A stretch of DNA of 6,169 nucleotides from assembly GCA_903912795.1 (NCBI GenBank), contig CAIWIS010000304.1, forward strand, positions 1 through 6,169, read 5' to 3'. Positions 1 through 5,912 of this stretch are shown one piece after another (positions within the stretch are counted from its first letter, which is position 1; each line of letters opens with the position of its first letter). The DNA comes from an uncultured Bacteroidales bacterium (GTDB taxonomy: Bacteria > Bacteroidota > Bacteroidia > Bacteroidales > Paludibacteraceae). A program made the position numbers and the translations under genes. Below the pieces are notes generated by a model. That model had not been told where the DNA came from. It made no database searches and saw only the letters and a program-made list of their open reading frames with translations.

Positions 1-438
1 AAAAATGAACTTATGGTTAAGCTTTCGCCTAATGTAACCGATATTTCTGAGATTGCATTAGCCGTGGAGGCCGAAGGTGCAGATTCTATTTCATTAATTA
101 ATACTTTGTTGGGAATGGCGATAAATGCCGAAAAGCGCAAACCATTACTTTCAACTGTTACAGGAGGCCTTTCTGGGCCTGCAGTTAAGCCAATTGCTTT
201 GCGAATGGTATGGCAGGTGGCTAAAGCTGTTAAAGTTCCTGTAGTAGGTATGGGTGGAATTATGAATGCTACTGATGCTATTGAATTTATGTTGGCTGGC
301 GCAAGTGCTATACAAATTGGTACTGCTAACTTTATAGACCCTTCTGTATCTGAAAAAGTACTCGTGGGTATTGAAGATTATTTAATTCGTCATAAATTAA
401 GTTCTGTAAATGAACTTATTGGAGCATTAGAGCTTTAA
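1..438 (+). CDS. pyrD: Dihydroorotate dehydrogenase, class 1 catalytic subunit, C-terminal part (5' end outside window)
   Basis: Oxidises dihydroorotate to orotate in pyrimidine synthesis, using FMN; cytoplasmic. The frame is open from base 1, so the gene starts upstream and the Met at base 13 is internal. The visible 145 residues match the second half of the TIM barrel: VKLSPNVTD (residues 6-14, with the lysine that contacts FMN/orotate in this family), ISLINTLLGM, GGLSGPAVKP, then the FMN-phosphate region GMGGI (83-87) and QIGTANF (105-111). Family proteins are about 300 residues, so roughly half is missing, including the catalytic cysteine loop. The sequence style is that of the class 1B (PyrDB) enzymes that pair with the iron-sulfur subunit PyrK, which in this phylum is usually next door; it would have to lie upstream, out of view. 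The assignment to pyrD is secure; subclass 1B is inferred. Confidence 0.96.
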   Translation, partial: KNELMVKLSPNVTDISEIALAVEAEGADSISLINTLLGMAINAEKRKPLLSTVTGGLSGPAVKPIALRMVWQVAKAVKVPVVGMGGIMNATDAIEFMLAGASAIQIGTANFIDPSVSEKVLVGIEDYLIRHKLSSVNELIGALEL

Positions 439-455
439 TATTTTTATTGTTTCGA

Positions 456-1571
456 ATGAAAAAAATTATATTCCTTTTCATTCTTGTATTTACTTTTTCA
501 AGCTTTTTGCAAGAAGAAAATACTATCGACGTTAATCAACAATTGATTGACGATAAAATTGTTTTGGTTTTTGCTGGTGATATCATGGGACATTCACCAC
601 AGTTTAAAGCTGCATATAGTGCATTAAATGACCAATTTAATTATAATCCTTGTTTTAAATTTGTAAAACCTTACATTCAGGATGCCGACTTTGCATTTGT
701 AAATCTTGAAGTTACACTTGCAGGCAAACCTTATAGTGGTTATCCTAACTTTTCGAGCCCTGATGAATTATTAGATGCTACAAAAAATGCTGGTTTCGAC
801 ATTATTCTAACTGCCAATAACCATGTAGCCGATCGTGGTAAAAAAGGACTTGAGCGAACTTTACATACTATTCAAAATAGATATCTTAAATATGCAGGTA
901 GTTATCTGTCTAATGATCATCGAGATTCTATTTATCCATTATTGTTAAATCATAAAGGCTTCAGTATTGCAATATTAAATTGCACGTATGGAACCAATAT
1001 GAATCCTGTACATTATCCCAATATTGTAAATATGCTCGATTCAGCTCAAGTATTGACTGATATTAAGCGAGCTAAGTATTTAAATGTCGATTATATTGTA
1101 GCATTTTTGCATTGGGGAAATGAATATGAACTAAAAGCGAATAAAAGTCAAGAAGATTTTGCTAATTTTTTGGCTGCGAATGGCGTTGATTTGATTATTG
1201 GAAGCCATCCTCACGTAATACAAAATGCTGATTTTATTAATGTTAGCAATAAAAATGTTCCTGTAGTTTATTCTCTAGGTAATTTTATTTCTAATCAACG
1301 AAATGAAAATACAAATGGTGGAATTATTGCCAAAATTGAAATTAATAAACGTAATAAAAATGTTTCCTCTGTTGAATATTTACCAGTATATGTTCATAGA
1401 GGCAAACTAAACGGGTTATATCAATATTATTTAATTCCTACCACCGATTATATTATTATGCCTTCGAAATACCAAATTCCTCAAGCCGATAGTACTATTC
1501 TACGTAAATTTGATTTTGAAACTCGTAAAAGACTTCAGAATATTTCGGTTTGGAATAAGTACTTAAAATAA
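456..1571 (+). CDS. Secreted CapA/PGA_cap family protein (calcineurin-like metallophosphatase fold)
   Basis: A 371-residue protein of the CapA (poly-gamma-glutamate synthesis) family. The motifs of the metal-binding fold appear in order: GDIMGH (41-46), NLE (83-85), NNH with following D and G (121-128), HWGNEYE (219-225), GSHPHV (249-254) and SLGNF (273-277). All likely metal ligands are present, so it should be catalytically competent. Residues 1-18 form a signal peptide (MKK, then a hydrophobic stretch) with no lipobox cysteine, so it is probably periplasmic or secreted. I chose ATG at 456 over an in-frame TTG at 447 because it puts the Lys pair directly at the N terminus of the signal peptide. 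It lies 17 bases after pyrD. No capB, capC or capE genes are nearby, so capsule synthesis is not supported; CapA homologues outside capsule operons have no agreed substrate. Fold confident, biological role unknown. Confidence 0.9.
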   Translation: MKKIIFLFILVFTFSSFLQEENTIDVNQQLIDDKIVLVFAGDIMGHSPQFKAAYSALNDQFNYNPCFKFVKPYIQDADFAFVNLEVTLAGKPYSGYPNFSSPDELLDATKNAGFDIILTANNHVADRGKKGLERTLHTIQNRYLKYAGSYLSNDHRDSIYPLLLNHKGFSIAILNCTYGTNMNPVHYPNIVNMLDSAQVLTDIKRAKYLNVDYIVAFLHWGNEYELKANKSQEDFANFLAANGVDLIIGSHPHVIQNADFINVSNKNVPVVYSLGNFISNQRNENTNGGIIAKIEINKRNKNVSSVEYLPVYVHRGKLNGLYQYYLIPTTDYIIMPSKYQIPQADSTILRKFDFETRKRLQNISVWNKYLK

Positions 1572-1583
1572 TATAATCATTTT

Positions 1584-2276
1584 ATGTCACAATTTGAAGT
1601 CCAATATATTTTAGATTGCTTAAAATCTGTATCTTCTGTTGATCATTTTAATAAATTAAAACGATTCGGAATTAATCAAGAACAAGCCTATGGAGTTAAA
1701 ATTCCCGATGTTAGGGCTTTGGCAAAAATAATTGGAGTAAATCATTACTTAGCTCAGGAATTGTTAAGAGCTAATAATCATGAAGCACGCATTTTAGCAT
1801 CGTTAATAGATGATTATAAGTTACTTACTGAAGAACAAGTTATGATTTATATTAATGGTTTTAACTCATGGGATGTATGCGATTTGACAGCTGATTTAAT
1901 AAGAAAAACAATTTATTGCGAAAAACTCATTAATATATTATCAAATGATAATGAGGAATTTAGAAAGCGAACAGCCTTTGTATTGATGTGTTCCAATGCT
2001 GTTCACAATAAAAAAGCTGATAATAGTCTTTTTCTTGGTTATTTTGATTTAATTGAACAAGAAGCCTGGGATAATCGTAATTTTGTACGTAAAGCTGTGA
2101 ACTGGGCATTAAGGCAAATTGGCAAACGCAATATCTTTTTAAATGAAAAAGCCATTGAATGTGCTAAAAGAATTCAACTTCAGTCTACAAGTTCAGCTAA
2201 ATGGATTGCAGCTGATGCTTTAAGAGAATTACAATCCGAGAAAATCATAACTCGAATTAAAAATAAAAAGTCCTAG
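1584..2276 (+). CDS. DNA alkylation repair protein, AlkD-like HEAT-repeat glycosylase
   Basis: A 230-residue all-helical protein of the AlkD family, which excises cationic alkylated bases such as N3- and N7-alkylpurines without base flipping. Recognisable segments are YGVKIPDVR (36-44), NHEARILASL (65-74), NSWDVCD (94-100), EFRKRTAF (125-132) and FVRKAVNWALRQIGKR (167-182). From memory, Bacillus cereus AlkD uses Trp109, Asp113, Arg148 and Trp187. Here Trp96 and Asp100 have the same four-residue spacing, and Trp174 sits 74 residues after Asp100, as Trp187 does after Asp113. Arg127 or Arg129 could serve as the arginine, although the spacing is shorter. This argues for an active AlkD rather than the AlkD2 type lacking the catalytic pair. 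Length matches the family. It starts 12 bases after the CapA-like gene and is probably co-transcribed with it. No adaptive-response gene (ada, alkA) is in view. Confidence 0.9.
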   Translation: MSQFEVQYILDCLKSVSSVDHFNKLKRFGINQEQAYGVKIPDVRALAKIIGVNHYLAQELLRANNHEARILASLIDDYKLLTEEQVMIYINGFNSWDVCDLTADLIRKTIYCEKLINILSNDNEEFRKRTAFVLMCSNAVHNKKADNSLFLGYFDLIEQEAWDNRNFVRKAVNWALRQIGKRNIFLNEKAIECAKRIQLQSTSSAKWIAADALRELQSEKIITRIKNKKS

Positions 2277-2360
2277 TTTTTTAGTTTTTTTGTGGATAAT
2301 GGAAAGCTTATGTCAGTAATAAGTAGTATTTTTGTTTCGAATAGAATAAATCCACTATCA
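2277..2360 (+). promoter_or_regulatory. Possible promoter region before the glucosaminidase gene
   Basis: This 84-base gap is the longest in the first gene string. It contains TATTTTTG at 2327-2334, which fits the Bacteroidota -7 consensus TAnnTTTG and lies 26 bases before the chosen ATG. No TTG or TTTG occurs 17-23 bases upstream of it, so the -33 half is missing; the TTTG ending at 2292 is too far away. T-rich runs at 2277-2291 follow the alkD-like stop codon without a GC-containing stem. It is a weak candidate that rests on one short motif in AT-rich DNA. Confidence 0.25.
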
Positions 2361-3305
2361 ATGAAGAATAAGAGAATTAATTTGTACTTTTTTTTGACCA
2401 TACTATCTACCACTATAATTGCACAAAATAAAAGCCAAGCATATATAAATTATATTGAAAACTATTGGCAACTTGCTGTAATTCAGCAAAATGAATTTGG
2501 AATTCCTGCAAGTATCACACTAGCTCAAGGCTTGTTAGAATCTGGAGCCGGCCAGAGTGAATTTTCACGTAATTCAAATAATCATTTCGGAATTAAATGT
2601 CACGACTGGACTGGCGATAAAGTGTATCACGACGATGATGCAAAAGGTGAATGCTTTAGAAAGTATAAAGATGTAATTGATTCGTATCGTGATCATTCCT
2701 TATTTCTAAAAAATAAAGGTCGATATTCGTTTTTATTTGACTATAGTCCAACTGATTACGAATCGTGGGCTCATGGACTTAAAAAAGCCGGATATGCTAC
2801 AGATCCTTCTTATGCCTATAAATTAATTTCAATCATTGATAATTACGATTTACACAAATATGATTTAGGAAAAAAAATTTCTTATAATAAATCTGATAAT
2901 CACAAATCGAATAATCCTCCAATCTCAGTTAAACAACATAGTATAGGAAAAATTACAGCAGAAGGAAGTCATATAGTTTATAAATGCAATCTTGTTAAGT
3001 TCATTGTTACTGAAAATGGTGATACTTTTGGAAGTATTGCAGATGAATTTGGTATTAGTGAAAGCAAACTCAGAGAATATAACGAAATTGATTTAAATTA
3101 TTTACCCAATGAAGGTACACAGTTATATATTCAACGTAAACGTACCAAAGCAGCACGTGGAAATGAGATTCACGTAATTAAACAAGGAGAAACAATGTAT
3201 AGTATTTCACAGACTTATGCCATAAGGCTAGAAAAACTATATAATTTAAATCAAATGTCCTATACCGAAGGTGCAAGAATAGGAAAAGTATTAAAACTTC
3301 GTTAA
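2361..3305 (+). CDS. Secreted peptidoglycan N-acetylglucosaminidase (GH73, FlgJ-like) with two C-terminal LysM domains
   Basis: A 314-residue cell-wall hydrolase expected to cleave N-acetylglucosaminyl bonds in peptidoglycan. An N-terminal signal peptide (about 1-21, ending TTIIA before Q22) is followed by the glucosaminidase domain (about 27-164). This has LAQGLLESGAGQS (54-66), with Glu60 as the likely catalytic acid, NNHFGIKC (73-80), FRKY (99-102), YRDHSLFL (109-116) and WAHGLKKAGYATDP (136-149). Cys80 and Cys98 are placed to form a periplasmic disulfide. A polar linker rich in Asn, Ser and Lys (about 165-205) leads to LysM 1 (about 213-257, GDTFGSIADEFGIS) and LysM 2 (about 270-313, GETMYSISQTYAI), which bind GlcNAc chains. 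I chose ATG at 2361 because it starts the signal peptide; in-frame GTG at 2292 and ATG at 2310 would bury it behind 17-23 extra residues. Three bases separate it from the next gene, so the two are surely co-transcribed. Confidence 0.92.
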   Translation: MKNKRINLYFFLTILSTTIIAQNKSQAYINYIENYWQLAVIQQNEFGIPASITLAQGLLESGAGQSEFSRNSNNHFGIKCHDWTGDKVYHDDDAKGECFRKYKDVIDSYRDHSLFLKNKGRYSFLFDYSPTDYESWAHGLKKAGYATDPSYAYKLISIIDNYDLHKYDLGKKISYNKSDNHKSNNPPISVKQHSIGKITAEGSHIVYKCNLVKFIVTENGDTFGSIADEFGISESKLREYNEIDLNYLPNEGTQLYIQRKRTKAARGNEIHVIKQGETMYSISQTYAIRLEKLYNLNQMSYTEGARIGKVLKLR

Positions 3306-3308
3306 AAT

Positions 3309-3599
3309 ATGAGAAAAAGAAATACTGAGTCGCTACGTGATGTCATAAATCAAGTGCTAAAAACAAATCATCTTGATAAAAAGCTGAATGAAAAGCATTT
3401 AATTGAAGCGTGGTCAAAAGTATTGGGCGAAAATATAAAACAATACACAACTGAATTAAGTGTCAAAAATAGAGTTTTATATGTTACATTATCATCTTCG
3501 GTACTTCGACACGATTTGTTTTTAAGTCGTTCCGAAATAAAAAACTCATTGAACCGTGAAGTAGGAGTAGAGGTTATAAAAGACATTATTTTCAGATAA
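3309..3599 (+). CDS. DUF721 / DciA-like protein (short form)
   Basis: A 96-residue cytoplasmic protein of the DUF721 family. The family hallmarks are visible: an N-terminal helical stretch (SLRDVINQVLK, 8-18), LIEAWSKVLGENI (31-43, with Trp35 and Gly40), the Thr47 region, and a beta-rich core LYVTLSSSVLRHDL (57-70), ending VIKDIIFR. Some family members (DciA) act as loaders or operators of the replicative helicase DnaB in bacteria that lack DnaC or DnaI; in that role the KH-like core contacts the helicase. The short single-domain length is normal for Bacteroidota. The helicase role here is by family inference only. In many relatives this gene sits beside recF; here it follows a cell-wall hydrolase by three bases and is followed after 19 bases by a HEAT-like gene. 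Start is ATG with no competing upstream start in the gap. Confidence 0.85.
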   Translation: MRKRNTESLRDVINQVLKTNHLDKKLNEKHLIEAWSKVLGENIKQYTTELSVKNRVLYVTLSSSVLRHDLFLSRSEIKNSLNREVGVEVIKDIIFR

Positions 3600-3618
3600 A
3601 TTTCTTATATTCAACAAT

Positions 3619-4167
3619 ATGGATAATTTATTTATAAATACTGAAAGCTATAAAAACCACTTAAAAGGAACATTGTCAAGAAACATGATTGATGAGATAG
3701 CCAACTCAGTTTATGATGATATTTCAAATTTTGAACGTGTTTTTGATTTAATATTTGATGTAGACGAGAAAGTGGCATGGAGAGCAGCATGGGCATGTGA
3801 AAAAATTATTCAGAAATTTCCTGAAATTATTGATAATCATAAAATTAAAAAGATTTCAGACCTTGCTCTTTCAACTAAACACAATGGTTTGCACCGACTA
3901 TCACTATCCATATTAAATTCAGTTCCAATTTCTGACATTTTAAATGTTGAATTAATTAACTCTTGCTTTAAGTGGATGATTTCATGTAATCAACCAATTG
4001 CAGTGCAAGCACTTTCGCTGAAGTTACTTACAAAATACTGCCGAATTGAACCACAACTTATTCCTGAATTAATTGCCTATTTAGAGAATTTTGAGACAGA
4101 TCAATTATCTCCAGGAATGATATCAAGTAGAAAAAATGCATTGAAAGTATTAAAGAATAGAAAATAA
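3619..4167 (+). CDS. HEAT-like helical protein of unknown function (Bacteroidota family)
   Basis: A 182-residue, apparently all-helical cytoplasmic protein without a signal peptide or membrane segment. Helical-repeat features include FDVDEKVAWRAAWACEKI (46-63), a second repeat-like segment around CFKWMISCNQPIAVQALSL (116-134) and a C-terminal SSRKNALKVLKN (169-180). The pattern 'RAAW' after an acidic turn, then 'CFxW' and 'AxxAxSL', resembles a family of about 180-residue Bacteroidota proteins that databases sometimes name 'adenylosuccinate lyase'. That name would be wrong here: the real enzyme is about 450 residues and none of its signature is present. I do not recognise a catalytic motif; HEAT-like folds usually bind protein or nucleic acid. 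It follows the DciA-like gene by 19 bases, so it is probably in the same transcript, and it is the last gene before a 135-base regulatory gap. The function is unknown. Confidence 0.75.
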   Translation: MDNLFINTESYKNHLKGTLSRNMIDEIANSVYDDISNFERVFDLIFDVDEKVAWRAAWACEKIIQKFPEIIDNHKIKKISDLALSTKHNGLHRLSLSILNSVPISDILNVELINSCFKWMISCNQPIAVQALSLKLLTKYCRIEPQLIPELIAYLENFETDQLSPGMISSRKNALKVLKNRK

Positions 4168-4195
4168 CTCAAAAGTGTTTATAAGTATAGCTATC

Positions 4196-4209
4196 AAAGT
4201 GCACACTTT
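4196..4209. repeat. Inverted repeat AAAGTG-CA-CACTTT, candidate operator
   Basis: Perfect 6-base arms (4196-4201 and 4204-4209) with a 2-base spacer sit 14 bases upstream of the -7 motif, overlapping where a -33 contact would fall. This is the size and place of a dimeric regulator site. The same half-site occurs directly repeated at 4172-4177 and 4217-4222. The arms are short and AT-rich, so chance is possible. Confidence 0.4.
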
Positions 4210-4215
4210 AGGAAT

Positions 4216-4230
4216 AAAAGTGTTACTTTT
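4216..4230. repeat. Inverted repeat AAAAGT-GTT-ACTTTT overlapping the -7 motif
   Basis: Perfect 6-base arms (4216-4221 and 4225-4230) with a 3-base spacer. The right arm is part of the TACTTTTG -7 element, so a protein bound here would block polymerase. It shares the AAAGTG core with the repeat at 4196-4209 and is offset from it by about 21 bases, or two helical turns. Part of the symmetry may be forced by the promoter sequence itself. Confidence 0.35.
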
Positions 4231-4250
4231 GTACGCAAATTTTTTGAAAT

Positions 4251-4269
4251 GGTCGAAGTGATTTTGACC
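4251..4269 (+). other. Small hairpin in the carboxylase mRNA leader
   Basis: Bases 4251-4258 can pair with 4262-4269 around a UGA triloop, giving an 8-bp RNA stem (GGUCGAAG with UUUUGACC) that includes two G-U pairs and three G-C pairs. It is not followed by a U-tract, so it is not a classical terminator. It overlaps the possible leader ORF and ends 33 bases before the carboxylase start. It could affect message stability or translation; a function is not shown. Confidence 0.35.
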
Positions 4270-4302
4270 CTGGATTCTTAAGTTTAATCAAAAAAAACAA
4301 TT

Positions 4303-5847
4303 ATGTCTTTAAAGAAAAACATTCTGGCATTACGTCAAAAGAAAGCCATTGTAGAAAAAGGTGGTGGTGACAAAGCTATGGAGAAACAAGCCGCAATGGG
4401 CAAATTAACTGCCCGTGAACGTATTCTCGCACTTTTAGATACAAATTCATTTCACGAGTACGATCTCTTTGTTGAACACGAAGAACGTAATTTTGGTATG
4501 GACGATAAAACATTGGCTGGCGATGGAGTAATTACAGGTACTGGAACCATTAAAGGTTCACCTATTTGTATTTATGCTCAGGACTTTACTGTTATGGGAG
4601 GTTCTTTGGGCTTAAAACATGCTCGTAAAATTACAAAAATTATGGACCATGCACTTAAAATGAAGGTTCCATGTATTGGTATAAACGATTCAGGAGGTGC
4701 TCGTATTCAAGAAGGTATTGGTGCATTAGCTGGTTATGGTGAGATTTTTTATCGCAACACAATGTCTTCTGGTGTTATTCCTCAAATTTCAGTAATCTTA
4801 GGTCCATGTGCCGGAGGTGCAGTTTATTCACCTGCTTTAACAGACTTTGTTTTTGTAGTAGAAAACATTTCGAAAATGTTTATTACTGGACCAAACGTAA
4901 TTGAAACAGTATTAGGCGAAAAAATTTCGCAAGAAGATTTAGGTGGAGCACGAGTACATGCCGAAATTACTGGTAATGCACATTTTTATGCCATGAGTGA
5001 ATTAGAGTGTTTTGAGCAAATAAAAGAACTTGTTTCGCTTATTCCACACAGCAATTTACAAAAAGCGGATAAGATTGAGCCTAAAAAACCATCATTCAAA
5101 AAGAATATTGAAAACATTATTCCAGCTGATCCAAAACAACCATATGATGTTCGCGAAATCATTTATGCATTGGCTGATGATTCAAAATTTCTTGAAGTTA
5201 TGGAATTATGGGCTCCGAATATTGTTATTGGTTTTGGCCGATTGGAAGGTGAAACTGTAGGTTTTGTCGCTAATCAACCAATGTATCTAGCAGGAGTATT
5301 GGATTGTGATGCATCTGACAAAGCTGCTCGATTTATTCGTTTCTGTGATGCATTTAATATACCAATAATTACTCTGGAAGATATGCCTGGATATCTACCT
5401 GGTGTTGATCAAGAGCATGCTGGTGTAATTCGTCACGGTGCAAAAATGCTTTACGCTTATTCTGAAGCTACAGTTCCTAAAATTACAGTTATACTTCGCA
5501 AAGCATATGGTGGTGGTTATATTGCCATGAATTCGCGTCACTTGGGTGCTGACTTTATGTTTGCATGGCCAGGAGCCGAAATTGCAGTTATGGGACCTGA
5601 AGGTGCAGCAAACATTATTTTCCGTAAAGAAATTATGGAAGCAGAAGATGAAGATGCAATGCGTCAACAAAAAGTGCAGGAATATATCGAAAAATTTGCA
5701 AATCCTTATGTAGCAGCATCTAAAGGTTATATTGATGCCGTAATTGAACCACTTGAAACACGCGGTTTATTACTTCATGCATTAGATCTTTCTAAAAATA
5801 AAGACGATCATCGTCCGTACAAAAAGCATGGAGTTCCACCATTTTAA
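4303..5847 (+). CDS. Biotin-dependent acyl-CoA carboxyltransferase (propionyl-CoA carboxylase beta / methylmalonyl-CoA decarboxylase alpha type)
   Basis: A full-length 514-residue carboxyltransferase with two crotonase-like halves. It moves a carboxyl group between biotin and an acyl-CoA, in this phylum usually propionyl-CoA/(S)-methylmalonyl-CoA. Landmarks are GKLTARERI (33-41), the first oxyanion loop SGGARIQEG (130-138), AGGAVYSPALTDF (170-182), DMPGYLPG (360-367), and in the second half RKAYGGGYIAMNS (399-411), followed by HLGAD and MGPEGAANI. Residue Ile407 lies where Streptomyces PccB has the specificity Asp422 and AccB an Ile; Ile is also common in methylmalonyl-CoA decarboxylase alpha chains, so it does not by itself mean an acetyl-CoA substrate. 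The ATG follows an A-rich run and heads a new transcription unit. A biotin carrier gene comes 65 bases downstream. Whether the complex is an ATP-driven carboxylase or a sodium-pumping decarboxylase depends on genes beyond the window (a biotin carboxylase subunit or an OadB/MmdB membrane subunit). Family certain, direction of reaction open. Confidence 0.95.
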   Translation: MSLKKNILALRQKKAIVEKGGGDKAMEKQAAMGKLTARERILALLDTNSFHEYDLFVEHEERNFGMDDKTLAGDGVITGTGTIKGSPICIYAQDFTVMGGSLGLKHARKITKIMDHALKMKVPCIGINDSGGARIQEGIGALAGYGEIFYRNTMSSGVIPQISVILGPCAGGAVYSPALTDFVFVVENISKMFITGPNVIETVLGEKISQEDLGGARVHAEITGNAHFYAMSELECFEQIKELVSLIPHSNLQKADKIEPKKPSFKKNIENIIPADPKQPYDVREIIYALADDSKFLEVMELWAPNIVIGFGRLEGETVGFVANQPMYLAGVLDCDASDKAARFIRFCDAFNIPIITLEDMPGYLPGVDQEHAGVIRHGAKMLYAYSEATVPKITVILRKAYGGGYIAMNSRHLGADFMFAWPGAEIAVMGPEGAANIIFRKEIMEAEDEDAMRQQKVQEYIEKFANPYVAASKGYIDAVIEPLETRGLLLHALDLSKNKDDHRPYKKHGVPPF

Positions 5848-5890
5848 TTTAGCTTTAAGTGCCTGTATTACAGACATTTTATTAGCTAAA
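5848..5890 (+). repeat. Nested inverted repeats between carboxyltransferase and biotin carrier genes
   Basis: Beginning directly after the stop codon, TTTAGCT (5848-5854) pairs perfectly with AGCTAAA (5884-5890). Inside it CTGT (5863-5866) pairs with ACAG (5870-5873) around a 3-base loop. In RNA this could form a two-tier structure. No T-tract follows, so it is unlikely to stop transcription outright. A plausible role is protecting or segmenting the message so that the two subunits are made in different amounts; this is inference. Confidence 0.35.
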
Positions 5891-5912
5891 AATTCATTTA
5901 AAAAAATATAAA

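Larger units (their letters stand above)
4168..4302 (+). promoter_or_regulatory. Promoter and leader region of the carboxylase operon
   Basis: This is the largest gap in the window. TACTTTTG at 4224-4231 matches the Bacteroidota -7 consensus TAnnTTTG exactly at its fixed positions, and would start a transcript near 4237 with a leader of about 65 bases. The -33 element is poor: only GTG at 4199-4201 lies at an allowed distance, so activator help is plausible. Inverted repeats made of AAAGTG/CACTTT flank and overlap the -7 motif. The leader holds a short hairpin (4251-4269) and a possible 10-codon ORF (4249-4281). An A-run at 4290-4297 precedes the ATG, as is usual for translation starts in this phylum. 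No hairpin followed by a T-tract marks a terminator for the upstream gene. Confidence 0.6.

Noticed and set aside
447..455. TTG start for the CapA-like gene
   Set aside because: It adds only three residues before a clear MKK signal-peptide start, and TTG is a rarer start codon.
2260..2291. Possible terminator after the alkD-like gene (A-rich stretch, then T-runs)
   Set aside because: Any stem would be almost entirely A-T pairs with no stable GC core, so a rho-independent terminator is not supported.
3368..3586. 72-codon ORF on the - strand inside the DUF721 gene
   Set aside because: It lies entirely antisense to a recognised family member, is rich in Phe, Ser and Cys as expected of a shadow frame, and matches nothing I know.
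4171..4210. Terminator for the HEAT-like gene
   Set aside because: The inverted repeat at 4196-4209 has a 2-base spacer, too tight for an RNA loop, and lacks a following T-tract; a DNA operator is the better reading.
4168..4302. Riboswitch or small RNA gene in the 135-base gap
   Set aside because: Apart from the 8-bp hairpin and short repeats no larger fold or known riboswitch signature is visible, and the expected leader is only about 65 bases.
5030..5260. 76-codon + strand ORF inside the carboxyltransferase gene
   Set aside because: It is an alternative frame of a strongly conserved enzyme and has a composition without family features.
5395..5670. 91-codon - strand ORF inside the carboxyltransferase gene
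   Set aside because: It is antisense to the conserved second half of the enzyme; its Cys/His/Asn-rich composition is an artefact of the opposite strand.
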